From Odontocerum albicorne (taxonomy: Eukaryota > Arthropoda > Insecta > Trichoptera > Odontoceridae), in contig OX463852.1 of the NCBI GenBank assembly GCA_949825065.1, forward strand, positions 10,939,665-11,003,664: DNA of 64,000 nt, given 5' to 3'. The notes under the pieces are model-generated. The model was not told the origin of the DNA. It saw nothing but the letters and a program-made list of their open reading frames with translations, and made no database searches. Shown here piece after piece: positions 45,473 to 56,090 of the stretch. Each line of letters begins with the position of its first letter. Position 1 is the stretch's first letter. The position numbers were made by a program, and so were the translations under genes.

Positions 45473-45790
45473 ATTTCTTTAATGTCGAATGAGTTGTCGG
45501 GCTGCATATTTCTGATATTTTTTTAATGTCGAATGAGTTGTCGGGCTGCATATTTCTGATATTTCTTTAATGTCGAATGAGTTGTCGGGCTGCATATTTC
45601 TGATATTTCTTTAATGTCGAATGAGTTGTCGGGCTGCATATTTCTGATATTTCTTTAATGTCGAATGAGTTGTCGGGCTGCATATTTCTGATATTTCTTT
45701 AATGTCGAATGAGTTGTCGGGCTGCATATTTCTGATATTTCTTTAATGTCGAATGAGTTGTCGGGCTGCATATTTCTGATATTTTTTTAA
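45473..45790. repeat. 44-bp tandem repeat, about 7 copies
   Basis: Unit tttctttaatgtcgaatgag, ttgtcgggctgcatatttct, gata. Copies are near identical. On the minus strand each unit reads KYQKYAARQLIRH and a stop. Confidence 0.95.
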
Positions 45791-45804
45791 TTATTTGTAG
45801 CAAG

Positions 45805-46014
45805 CTAAGGAACTCGGAATTTCTTTGACAACTTTGGCACTTCTATTCTAACCGTATCATGAACATTATCTTCAATTTTCTGAATTGCACTGTAAATGTG
45901 CTGAAGAAACAACACAGCCACCTGTTTTGTCAAAAGTTCTTTGACAAGCTCAACACAGGAGTCTTCGCCTTTATCAATAATTTCAAGAAATTCATTTGCG
46001 ACTGTAGCAATTCT
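45805..46014 (-). pseudogene. Unidentified 69-codon open frame ending in a stop
   Basis: Minus strand reads RIATVANEFLEIIDKGEDSC, VELVKELLTKQVAVL, FLQHIYSAIQKIEDNVHD and VRIEVPKLSKKFRVP before TAG. Amphipathic, helix-like and not low complexity, so it may be the end of an exon or of an unrecognised transposon protein. No start codon and no identified homologue. Lies between the 44-bp array and a LINE 3' end. Confidence 0.3.
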
Positions 46015-46049
46015 TTAACGTTTTCCTGATCTTAAACGTTGCTTATTAT

Positions 46050-46620
46050 TTATTTATGAACACTTTATTAAAAAAAAACTGACGGGTTTATTACCAGGTG
46101 GCAATCTCTTCCAACGAACCAGACAAAGTAAATAAAGGAAGTTACATGGTCGCAAAAATATTCAAATGATTATTCATCTTTATGAAATTGATGAATCTCG
46201 TACATACTCGAAGAAAAAGTAAAAATGAGATATCATAAATCAAAGGTAAATGAAGGGATGGCGGAGAGACTAGAAATGAAGAGTTTTTTCAGTAGCTTCT
46301 TAAAGCATGTCAAGGACGGAGCAAATCTAAAATTAATTTGTAACAGGTTCGAGAGTCTCACTGCATGAACAGTAAAGGACGACGTAAAAAAAGAAGAGCG
46401 GTGAATTGGGAAGACCAATAAACAATCTCTGTTTGAGCGTAGTGTGGCGCAAGTCATGGTCGGAAAAACGTTGAAATTTTTCAGCAAAATAAGAGGGGGC
46501 AGCGGGAAAGTTAATGATATAAGAGATAGTATGTGAATTTGGCGTCTATTTCTCACGTTCAACCAGTTCAGCACCTTCTGGTATGATCGTACTTTCTCAG
46601 GTTAAAAATAAGTCTTAGAC
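46050..46620 (-). mobile_element. LINE family C ORF2 C-terminus and 3' end (copy 3)
   Basis: The minus strand encodes MLNWLNVRNRRQIHILSLIS, then FTVHAVRLSNLLQINFRF and FKKLLKKLFISS, the post-RT end of jockey/CR1-like LINEs. The 3' region (46060-46280) matches 17240-17510 and 21400-21660, identifying those as ends of this LINE. Confidence 0.8.
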
Positions 46621-47980
46621 AAACATAATTTTTCCAGCAGTTCCTCCGTAATATCCAAATAACAGACGTCCGTATAGTCCAAAATCGGAAAGAGCGGAGA
46701 TCGTTTACAGGGCTCAGGGGAATTCTAACTGACTTTTATAATTCTTTTCTTTATGTTTTCTTCTTCTTAATATTTAAATCATATTATAGCGTAAATTAGG
46801 ATCGCACATATAAAGGTAAAGGGAGGAAAACCATTTAGGCAGTCGATCGGAGCGTGGTTGTTATTGCGACAGGAGTTTGAGTACTTGGGCTTTCAGGATG
46901 AATGACGCGTGGAAAAGGTTTGTGTGGGCTCTTGAGTGTGGGTTCCTTTTTGTTGTTTTATATTTGTATTTCTGTACATTTTTGTTTTTATTTTTATGAT
47001 ATTGTGCGGTATATTATGGGATGAACATTTTTGATCTTTCTGGAGTGATGATGTGTGATTTCGCATGATGTTTCCAGTTGTAATTGAGTGTCACTGTTTG
47101 TCAGGTTGGTGAGAATGTGCAACGGGGTTTTGTTTTTGTGTAATCGGAAAGAAGTATCGATTTATTTTTTCATGCTAAATATCCTCAGTGAGATACAACA
47201 GGCAAAAGCTTAGTTTGCTGGGGACACGACAAATGAAAGGCAACAAACCCAGATCCATTAAAATTGTATGTCCAAATTAAATTACCTGTTGTTTTTTCGC
47301 AAATTATGTACATTTCTTGTCATGTGTAAATAAATAAAAAAATATTTTTAGGTAATAAAGAAAGCAAAAAAAAACCAGCATATTTCTGATTCTCTCTCAT
47401 TATATCGAAGATGCTCAACATGTGTTTCGTAACATCTCTCGACTAGTTTTAATATTTTTTTTATCCATCATCGCCAATTCCACTCGTGAATGTTACCAGC
47501 GAAGAAAAAAAAGATGACTCAACACAAACGAGATCAATGAAAACGTATGAAATGATAATGACATGTCGTATACATTGACTCAATATTTTGATATTCAATT
47601 TACGTAATTCTTAAGTAATCAATTTAAATAAGATTTTTTTAAATTACGCCGCATATTTGTTTCGTTAGATAAACTTTTCGACTTATTAAAAAAAGTCACG
47701 TACTCGCATTTTAGGAATATCCGGGCTGTCCCTAGGGTCCCTAAAAAAGATTTTCAAGCAATTCTGTGAATGCGTGACGACTTTGTGAGTGTGCTGTAGA
47801 ATAGACTTTCTCTTGAGGGTCGGAAGTACGAATAGATTATTAATATGGTACAATTTAAGATATGCTAAAATAAAACGGCGGAGCCCATTGAAGTGACTTG
47901 GATCACTAAATGAAGAAATATATATTAATTTATTGATAAAGCGAATAAATATAGTGTCAAAATTTCTATCAACTAAATAA
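46621..47980. other. Intergenic sequence without recognised genes
   Basis: 46800-47130 is G/T-rich on plus with no open frame of note. No element boundaries found. Confidence 0.35.
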
Positions 47981-47984
47981 ATGG

Positions 47985-48210
47985 TAACTTATACAGTTTC
48001 AAATGTATCCTAGAAGCGTTTGTAACGTTTCAAATGTATCATAGAAGCGTTTGTAAAAATAAGAGCTCCATGTACAATACATTTTCTATCAACTAAATAA
48101 ATGGTAACTTCTACAGTTTCAAATGTATCATAGAAGCGTTTGTAACGTTTCAAATGTATCATAGAAGCGTTTGTACAGTTTCAAATGTATAATAGAAGCG
48201 TTTGTAACAA
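47985..48210. repeat. Short tandem repeats of about 29 bp
   Basis: gtttcaaatgtatcatagaa with gcgtttgta, five copies in two clusters, with aactaaataaatggtaactt also repeated, so a larger unit was duplicated. Confidence 0.85.
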
Positions 48211-48976
48211 AGAAAACAATTGATATATTTTTTTAGACATAACCCCAATATTCAGTATCCTTCTTTTTGACAGATAGATACAGACAAGGTCTGAAATTAA
48301 ATATCGCGAATGTTAAAATACCACGATAGTTTTTTAAGAACAGTTAAAGTCGTCAGGAATAATTTAATCAACACTTGGATCTTTATTTTCTGGATCTCTC
48401 CTGTATGTTACATATAGAAGTTTGAATTAAGCCAATAAAAGATATTCACAAGCATTCTTGGGACCATAAAAAGGTTCGACAACATTTACCTTGCAACATG
48501 TGTTCTTATATTTGGTAAACATTGTAATTGACGTATTTTGTATTTGGTCAAGATTACACGTATTTTTTAACATTGTTCATAAACTGCAAAAATAACACAA
48601 ATGCCTTAATTATAACTACTTAAGTCTATCGATGAGTGTTAGCGGATATTATGAAAAACACCTTGGATTAAAATCTCTGCTCTTCCTGACTTATATGATA
48701 GAACTTCAGTCCACAACATGAGTAGTCATTTTGTGGACGATAAATCTGATTGCCATTGCGTTTTTTTAAACATCTCTTATATTATACAAAAACTATTTGC
48801 AATTTTTTTATACAGTAAAATAATATTTTCAATTTTATTTACGCTTAGTCAATTTCAAAACGAGAACGTATAATCCTCATAATTGCAAAAGCATTTCCCT
48901 AATTACATAAAAAAAATTGGCATATGTTGGAAAAGCTTAAAAAACCAACCCGTCACCTTGGATCTGTTTACCTGTA

Positions 48977-49219
48977 ATGATGATAAATAGAGTGTTTGTT
49001 CTATTTACTTATCAACTGCTGAATGATCTTGACACTCTGATACAAACATGTTTGGAAGACTTGCTCAGAAAGAACGACATCGGTGACAAATTTGTTGAAG
49101 CGATATACAGCAAAGGAAACTTATCTCAATACATTCAATCGAGCGTTTTAGACTGCAGATATAATCGGACTATACAGCAAGATTCATTCAACAACACGAA
49201 TTCAAGTTATCACAGATAA
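48977..49219 (+). other. Unidentified 80-codon open frame
   Basis: MMINRVFVLFTYQLLND, then LEDLLRKNDIGDKFVEAIYS and NLSQYIQSSVLDCRY. Composition is protein-like, but no family is recognised and no splice context supports it. Confidence 0.2.
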
Positions 49220-49330
49220 TATATTAAATACGTAAGAAGTAAATATGGATTGACATAATCTTTTTTTTTTACATAAAAAGCATTATATATTATTTATAGT
49301 TAAGGCATTAACATTGTGGAGGTTTCAAGA

Positions 49331-49515
49331 CATTGTAATTTGTTTTATCAAACATTGTTTATTCCACTTTTTGTAACGGTATAACCCTACCGCTTTCAAG
49401 GCTTTCAAGAAGTCTTGATTTTGCTCCCCTAATGATGGGGTGAAAGCCTTGAAACCGGTAGGTTTATACCGTAAGAAAAAGTGGAATAAACCGTGTTTGA
49501 TAAAGCAAATTACAA
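49331..49515. mobile_element. MITE family 1, copy 2
   Basis: cattgtaatttgttttatca... tattccact... ccctaccg arms with a complementary right half (cggtaggtttatacc... gtggaataaac). Same family as 7502-7713. Confidence 0.8.
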
Positions 49516-49555
49516 AAGCATTATACTAACACGATTTTGATCACAAATAACCACT

Positions 49556-49708
49556 CCTAAAAATATAGTTAGCTAATGCTAAGGTTATAGTTAGCTAATA
49601 CCTATAAATATAGTTAGCTAATGCTAAGGTTATAGTTAGCTAATACCTATAAATATAGTTAGCTAATGCTAAGGTTATAGTTAGCTAATACCTATAAATA
49701 TAGTTAGC
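49556..49708. repeat. 45-bp tandem repeat, about 3.4 copies
   Basis: aaatatagttagctaatgct, aaggttatagttagctaata, cctat. The ttagctaa core is itself near-palindromic. Confidence 0.93.
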
Positions 49709-49715
49709 TGACACC

Positions 49716-50425
49716 TGCTAAGAAAAACCGAAAACAGGAAAGAAAAGAAATAAAATGACAAGAAATTAATAAATAGTAACGAAAAAAAGCATACTTTTTG
49801 TGCTTTTAACTTGTAGATCCAAAATTCATATTCGTTTTTGTTCAAAATTATCAATGAACTTGAAGATTCCTCGGTATTACTTGAAAAAAAAATGTTTGCC
49901 CCATTCATTCAACTAGATCGAACAAGCTGTTCAATGTGCGTAGGGCGAATACAATTTATTTAATGAATTCATTTATTAATAGAAATTGCTCTGCGTTAAA
50001 TAAGGAACTCTTTGGGTATGTTTCATAATTCAATTCATACATTTAAAAAAAAGATCAAAAGAGTATTTTGCTACACTTAAATTAACCTGATGGCGACCGA
50101 GAAACCTTATTTACCCCCAATGTTTTATTTCATTTTTAATTTGACGTTTGTTCTTTCTCTCCATTCTAGATTTTTCTCATTAATTAATTTTTTCTCGTTT
50201 TTATAAAAGTATTTTTATTCATTCAAACCCATTTACCCTTAATCGTATTATTTTATTTATAATTTAACTTTTTTTTTCTCTCTCCATTTTATTTTTTTTT
50301 TATTTTTTATTTATAACTCGTTTTTATGATAGATTTTTATTGCTTCATGTCTGAGCGTAATTTTTTTCAAATTAAATTTTCAATGAAAAATTCACTGGTC
50401 TTATAAATAATCTATTTTGTTACCA
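49716..50425. other. AT-rich sequence
   Basis: A 75-codon minus frame (49681-49908) shows no motif. T-runs dominate 50100-50400. Nothing recognised. Confidence 0.3.
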
Positions 50426-50429
50426 ATTT

Positions 50430-50900
50430 TGTTGTGGGAGAGAAACGTGGATGTGGAAAAAGACTGAAAGGAGCCGAACAAAGGCAGTAGATATGCGTGC
50501 ATTGAGAATAATACATGGAGTTACAATGTATGACAGAATATATAATGAAGTGATTAGGAATGATTGTGAACTTAAAACTCATGTATTGAGTAAGATGAAG
50601 AGCACGTTGAGATTGTTAGGGTATGTGGGGTATGTAACGAATAAATTAAGAAATACTAACAAAACAGACATATAGCGCAGGTGTGAGTCAGAAGCGGGTG
50701 AGAGAAAGACTAAGGGAAGTGAAAGCGGATCAAGTGAATAATATTCTGAAAGAAGGAAACGTAAAAAGTCAGAGAAACCGTAGAAGTTGTATGACAAAGT
50801 ATACTTATAGATGTGGAAGAGGCTAAGTATGTGTTGTCGAGATAGGAAAGTCTGGTACTCTGTCTTCTCTGCCTACCCCGACAGGGAGATGGCGTGATGG
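50430..50900 (+). mobile_element. LINE family A 3' fragment, best preserved
   Basis: Reads TWMWKKTERSRTKAVDMRAL, RIIHGVTMYDRIYNEV, LSKMKSTLRLLGYVG, then RCESEAGERKTKGS-type and GNVKSQRNRRSC, ending ctctgcctaccccgacaggg. The 3' end atggcgtgatgg matches other copies. Confidence 0.8.
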
Positions 50901-51349
50901 TATGTATACATATAATCTACCCAAGAAATCGTTTAGTTTTCTATAATAAATAAAATAAATAATAAATAAAAATACTCGAATATAAAATAAATCACACTGA
51001 AGAATATTCATGTGATTTTCGTAACAGAGCACGATTTCCTCGCAATAGTACGGCTAGTTACATTTATTGGCATGATACTATCGGATACGAATCGACAAGA
51101 CACCAGGAGGGGCAGCATCACAATCCATGGAACACTGTACAGAATCCAGTCGTCTACAGCTAACAGTCACCCATTTCGACAGTGGCAGATCATGCTACTT
51201 GTTCAGCTATCTCGCCATGAAACACGCGCCAATTACGATATATCGCCAATAAAACGTGTACTTTGATAGAAACCAACATCGTGAGGAACACGAGATCACG
51301 CTTACTGATAGCGGAGAAAGTAAAAATATAATTGGTAAGTCAAACATAT

Positions 51350-52075
51350 GAGATCAAATCGTTAAAAGCTATTCAGGTTATGTATGGTGATCAATTGTAA
51401 AGGATTGATTCGTCAAAAGCTATTCAGGCTATGTATGGTGATCAATTGTAAAGGATTGATTCGTTAAAAGCTATTCAGGCTATGTATGGTGATCAATTGT
51501 AATGGATGGATTCGTTCAAAACTATTCAGGGTATGTATGGTGATCAATTGTAAAGGATGGATTCGTTAAAACCTATTCAGGTTACGAATGATCACTTTTA
51601 ATGGATGGATTCGTTAAAAGCTATTCAGGTTATGTATGGTGATCAATTGTAAAGTAGGACTCGCGTCGATTTGTCTTTCTTTAAAAGATTTTGATCACTA
51701 TTCATGTTTGCTATGTTACTTGAACAGACGGAATATGTGTTAGTTTATGAACTTTTGGAATGTTTGGACTTTATGTATGGTGATCAATTGTAATGGATGG
51801 ATTCGTTCAAAACTATTCAGGTTATGTATGGTGATCAATTGTAAAGGATGGATTCGTTAAAACCTATTCAGGTTACGAATGATCACTTTTAATGGATGGA
51901 TTCGTTAAAAGCTATTCAGGTTATGTATGGTGATCAATTGTAAAGAAGGACTCGCATCAATTTGTCTTTCTTTAAAAGATTTTGATCACTATCCATGTTT
52001 GCTATGTTACTTGAACAGAAGGAATATGTGTTAGTTTATGAACTTTTCGAATGTTTGGACTTTATGAGAGATAAA
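51350..52075. repeat. Higher-order tandem repeat (about 50-bp monomers)
   Basis: Monomer ttcgttaaaagctattcagg, ttatgtatggtgatcaattg, taaaggatt. A larger block containing actcgcgtcgatttgtcttt and tatgttacttgaacag occurs twice (about 51655-51775 and 51945-52065), so groups of monomers plus the block were duplicated together. Confidence 0.9.
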
Positions 52076-52304
52076 ATTATTATCTTAATTCATTGTCGCT
52101 TTTGTGATTTGTACAGAAATATATATATATGAAATACTATATTATTTATTTATTAATTTATCAATTTTGATCCCAATTACATCAAATAAGACAGCAGGAT
52201 CGATAATATTCATGCTACCCAGTGAAGTGGTTCAATTATGCATACAAACTTTATTAAGCAGTTTATAATAATAATAATAAAAGGTTCACGTTTTAATATC
52301 ATAC

Positions 52305-52530
52305 ATTAAATAAAAATACTAATATGAGCCGAATAAATGTTATAGAAATACGCACATTGAGAAGAAAACATGAAGTGATTATGAAAGAGGGAAACGTAGA
52401 GTCATAGAAGTTGTATGAGATTGTGTATGGATGTGGAAGGGGCGAAAGACGTGTGTCGAGATAAGAAAGTCTGACGCTCTTTCTATTCTGCCTTCCTCGA
52501 CAGGGAAATAGCGTGATGGCATGTATGTGT
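52305..52530 (+). mobile_element. LINE family A 3' fragment
   Basis: gagccgaataaatgttatag..., cgtagagtcatagaagttgt and the terminal tgacgctctttctattctgc match other family A ends. Confidence 0.65.
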
Positions 52531-52535
52531 TATAA

Positions 52536-52580
52536 AAGGACAATTTATACAATGCAGTTTCTAGAGCAGATTCTCCTCAA
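52536..52580. repeat. Short dispersed repeat copy
   Basis: aaaaggacaatttatacaat and ttctcctcaagggtta; see 29080-29150. Confidence 0.45.
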
Positions 52581-52589
52581 GGGTTAGTA

Positions 52590-52970
52590 CCCAATTTACC
52601 CGCCAAGATAAGGAAAATATCGATAACAGAAGATGTACTCAACATGGTCATTCCCTGTGCGCATTGTGATACTGTTGACAGCTCAGTTCATATATAGGGC
52701 GCCGAAAACAATCTTGATTCACGATGCCGTAAACAATTTTCCGGTACGATAAATCAAAGATTTTCAATCAACAAGGTCTTTTTGATGGTGTCGACACGCA
52801 CGGTGGGCTGATCATCCATCAGGTACCTTAAGTACTGTTGGGTCCCAGCTCTTGAAAAGTCATGAGTTTACATTTCGAGACGTTGAAGGCCAGTTCATTG
52901 GTCTCGCTTCACTTCCAGCCACCATTCAAATCGATCTGGAGTTCCACACATTAGTTGTGAAGTCAAGTAA
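52590..52970 (-). mobile_element. LINE RT-domain remnant (family J)
   Basis: Minus-strand text in shifting frames: FNVSKCKLMTF-like (LQRLEM then THDFS in the broken frame), LRYLMDDQPTVRVDT and LLIENL. Resembles the RT thumb region (VSKCKLM-F). A related plus-strand remnant is at 60850-61030. Confidence 0.45.
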
Positions 52971-53087
52971 ACTATCTTAGAGGCTCATCTCAACCCTTTT
53001 AGACCATCCGAATAAATGGGAATAAGATGTGCGATATTAATGCTCAAGTGCTGACATATATTGTCGATGGTCGTTATGCACATGTCA

Positions 53088-53302
53088 ACAGACGACCTCC
53101 ATGGCCTAGTTGGTAAGATGCCTGTCTCCCAGCCCGGAAGTTGTGAGTTCAAATCCCGTTGGAACCCAGATAAAAAAAAAAGATTCAAGTCTGATTTTCA
53201 CTTAAAGTCTCTTTAACATATTTCTTATTGGTTGGAAGAGATTGCCACATGGCAATAAGCCCGCCAGGCTGTACGAAAGTGTAATACAATACAATACAAC
53301 AG
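53088..53302 (+). mobile_element. SINE family A, near-complete copy
   Basis: A box TGGCCTAGTTGGTAAGATG, B box GAGTTCAAATCCC, an A-run, a central part, then LINE-like tail ttggttggaagagattgcca, catggcaataagcccgccag and gtgtaatacaatacaatac. About 215 bp, the best reference copy in the window. Confidence 0.88.
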
Positions 53303-53357
53303 TCCCCATATGATTGATGATTGAAAACCTAAAACATCTGTAATGATCCAATAATAT

Positions 53358-53572
53358 GTTATACTTTCGTTGTATACGGTACTAAAACTTGGTGGGTTTA
53401 TTGCCAGGTGGCAATCTCTCCCGACCAACCAGAAAGGTGTCAAACAAAAGTTAAGTGAATACCAGACTGCAACCCATTTAAAAAAATCTGGGTACCAACA
53501 GGAATCAAATCCGCAACCCTTAAGATGGATGACAAGGCGACTTACTAACCAGGTCACAGAGGTGATCGAATA
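53358..53572 (-). mobile_element. SINE family A, minus-strand copy
   Basis: Inverted to the copy 60 bp to its left: gtgggtttattgccaggtgg, caatctctcccgaccaacca, then the head (caaatccgcaaccctta; taaccaggtcacagagg). The pair could form a large imperfect hairpin. Confidence 0.85.
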
Positions 53573-54263
53573 ATACTGATGAAACAAAAATAATCCCAAT
53601 AACAAAAAAAGAGCCAAATTATTCCTTTAATATTTAATTGAATTGAACTACAAACCTCGGCATAGAAATATTCTTCCACCGGATCTTAGTTCATAGATAT
53701 AATATATTTTTCAGTTAAATCAAAATAAGGTCGCCCGAACAGAAAAGTAACTTATTCTGAAGCCTTTTATTTTTTGTTAATGACAAACCAATAATGATGA
53801 AAAAAATTCTAGATTACCGAAAAGACAATTTTGGTTCTAAGAGCATTTAAAACTCAAGGAGTATTCTACAGTTAATCTTCCTTGAGAGATGTGCCACGAT
53901 TGATCCAGACAACGTAAATTAATGAAAATCCTATCCGCAGATAGTAAATTATAAAAAAAATACACAGAACCAAACAAGTTTCTATCCGAGAGCCACGTGA
54001 TTCTGTTTTGACACAATGTCCTAATTAGTTACATCTTATAATCCGCGTAAAAAACCCTTGAAATGTTGTACCGTAATGTAGCACGATGCTTATCCTAAAA
54101 TTGGTAATATTACAATACAATTATCTAAATGTTACGTAATATAACACTACCAATGAAATTAACGTTGAGCTCCCGGTACGATAAAAAAATAATCAAGTTT
54201 CGTCGCCGTCTCAGGCAGTTCTAATCAAGCAAGACAATGTCAAAAGTGCAAATACAGCCAACT
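53573..54263. other. AT-rich sequence
   Basis: No gene or element recognised. Confidence 0.3.
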
Positions 54264-54999
54264 ATCTAAACCAGGCCTGGTCAACCCAAATAGCCCCACG
54301 GGCCGCATTGACGACCTAAATTTTTCCAAGGGCCGCCGCATAAATAGAATAATTACCAAATTTTTTTTTCGATATCGGGATTAACAACGAAATTCGTAAT
54401 TTTTTTTGTAAGTTATTAATTTGGATGCAGAGGTACACACACGGAAAGCGTTCAGTGTAAATCTGAAGAAGAAAACAAACGATACAACTAGATATGAAGA
54501 GAAAACATGTATTGAGCCAACAACAAAATGTATTTGGATGGTAATAGAATGATGTAGAATTCTTTTAATAGAATTCGTTAATACAAGTAGCCTGAACGAG
54601 TGGACTTGTTTTTGCTGAATAATTAGTGTAAGAATTGTTATCTAGTTATAAGTAGTATGTAGGTGTTAATTATTTCTAAGATCTCATATATTAAGATTGA
54701 ATAAATAAAATAAAATGATATGTAGGAAAATAAGATTAAATAAGTTCATAAATTATAACATATAATTAAGATTAGTTAAGTAATAAATTTGTATATAGGT
54801 ATAGCCTTGACAAATGTTTGTATAATAATTTACTTGTTTAATAAATAAAAAAAGAATTCTATGTTATTGATTCGTAAATATATTTGTATGTTAATAAAAA
54901 AAAAAAAACAATTCGTCATATATGACCGTGGGCCGTACATAAGGGTGCCGCGGGCCGCATGTTGCCCGCGGGCCGTGGGTTGGTCAGTCCAGTTTAGAT
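54264..54999. mobile_element. Non-autonomous hAT-like element with long GC-rich inverted ends
   Basis: Left atctaaaccaggcctggtca then acccaaatagccccacgggccgc; right end (complement) atctaaactggactgaccaa then cccacggcccgcgggc. The AT-rich interior includes tgtaagaattgttatctagt, also found at 56570-56635 outside the element. No 8-bp direct duplication found. Confidence 0.65.
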
Positions 55000-55179
55000 T
55001 CTAAACACTAGCAATTATCACACCGCTACTGGTTGCGATGGATCACTTGAAATGTGCGGTTGAGATCAACATTAACTACAAACAATTTTGAATGCATTTT
55101 GTCATTTCATGACTGAAGTCGATGGGGCACGAAAACATATACTACATATACTCGACCGGACAATATCAAAATCTGCTAA

Positions 55180-55560
55180 GACGATAGCTCACAACAGTAT
55201 TTTAGTACCGACTTAGATGTATGGAAGAGAAACGTGAACGTGGAAAAATACATGGAAGAGAAACGTAGACATGGGGTGACACTTTATGACAAATTACGGA
55301 ATCAAGTGATTAGGGATACGTGTGAACTTAAGGATGATGTGCTGAGTAAGATGAAGACCACACTGAGATGTTTTGGATGCGCGGAAAGAATGAATGAAGA
55401 AAGACTAATAAAACAAATGTACAGTGCAAATGCTAGTGGAATGGGTGGTAGAGAAAACCTTATGAAAGTATGATTGAAAGAAGGAAATATAAAAAGTCAG
55501 AAGAATCGTGGGAGCTGTATGGGTGTAGAAGAAGCGGAAAAAGGTATGTCGCAATGGGAA
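55180..55560 (+). mobile_element. LINE family A 3' fragment
   Basis: Reads EEKRRHGVTLYDKLRNQV, CELKDDVLSKMKTTLRCFG, ERMNEERLIKQMYSAN and KEGNIKSQKNRGSC. The early tacatggaagagaaacgta is repeated. Confidence 0.75.
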
Positions 55561-55589
55561 AGTCTGGCGCTCGCTCCTTTCTGCTTACC

Positions 55590-55870
55590 CCGATATGATA
55601 TATCTCCTTTCTGCACTCTGAGACGGTTTGAGCATGTGAAACGAATGAATGAATAAAGACTTACAAAACAAATAGATAGTGAAGGAGGAAAACTAAGAAA
55701 GGCGTGGTTGGATCAAGAGAATGATATGTTGAATGAAGAAAAAGTAAGAACTTACATAAATCTTATGATCCATATAAGAAGGGGATGTAGGAGTGGCGAA
55801 ATATGTGCGTGGTATGAAAGTCTGGCGCTCTCTCCTACTGGCACCATGGCATGTATACAGCATGATACAA
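55590..55870 (+). mobile_element. LINE family A fragment, tandem with the previous
   Basis: RRFEHVKRMNE then a stop, KAWLDQENDMLNEEKV and ESLALSPTG. A second copy of the same region directly downstream in the same orientation. Confidence 0.7.
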
Positions 55871-56039
55871 TAAAATATTATTTATTGGATCATTACAAAT
55901 ATTTCAGGTTTATCAAATCTTCCGCACTATCAGGACCGCAAACATGTGCATACGATAAGAACCGACGATGTTGTATGTCAATAATCGGGCATCATATTTT
56001 CATTCATTTTTATAATTAAAAAATGTTGGGATGATCCCT

Positions 56040-56090
56040 CAAGTCAGTTTACTGTAAACGAAAGTTTATACAGTAAACTGACTCGAGTAC
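56040..56090. repeat. Short near-perfect hairpin
   Basis: Arms agtcagtttactgta (56042-56056) and complement (56069-56083), extended by a further imperfect pair. Loop 12. Confidence 0.85.
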
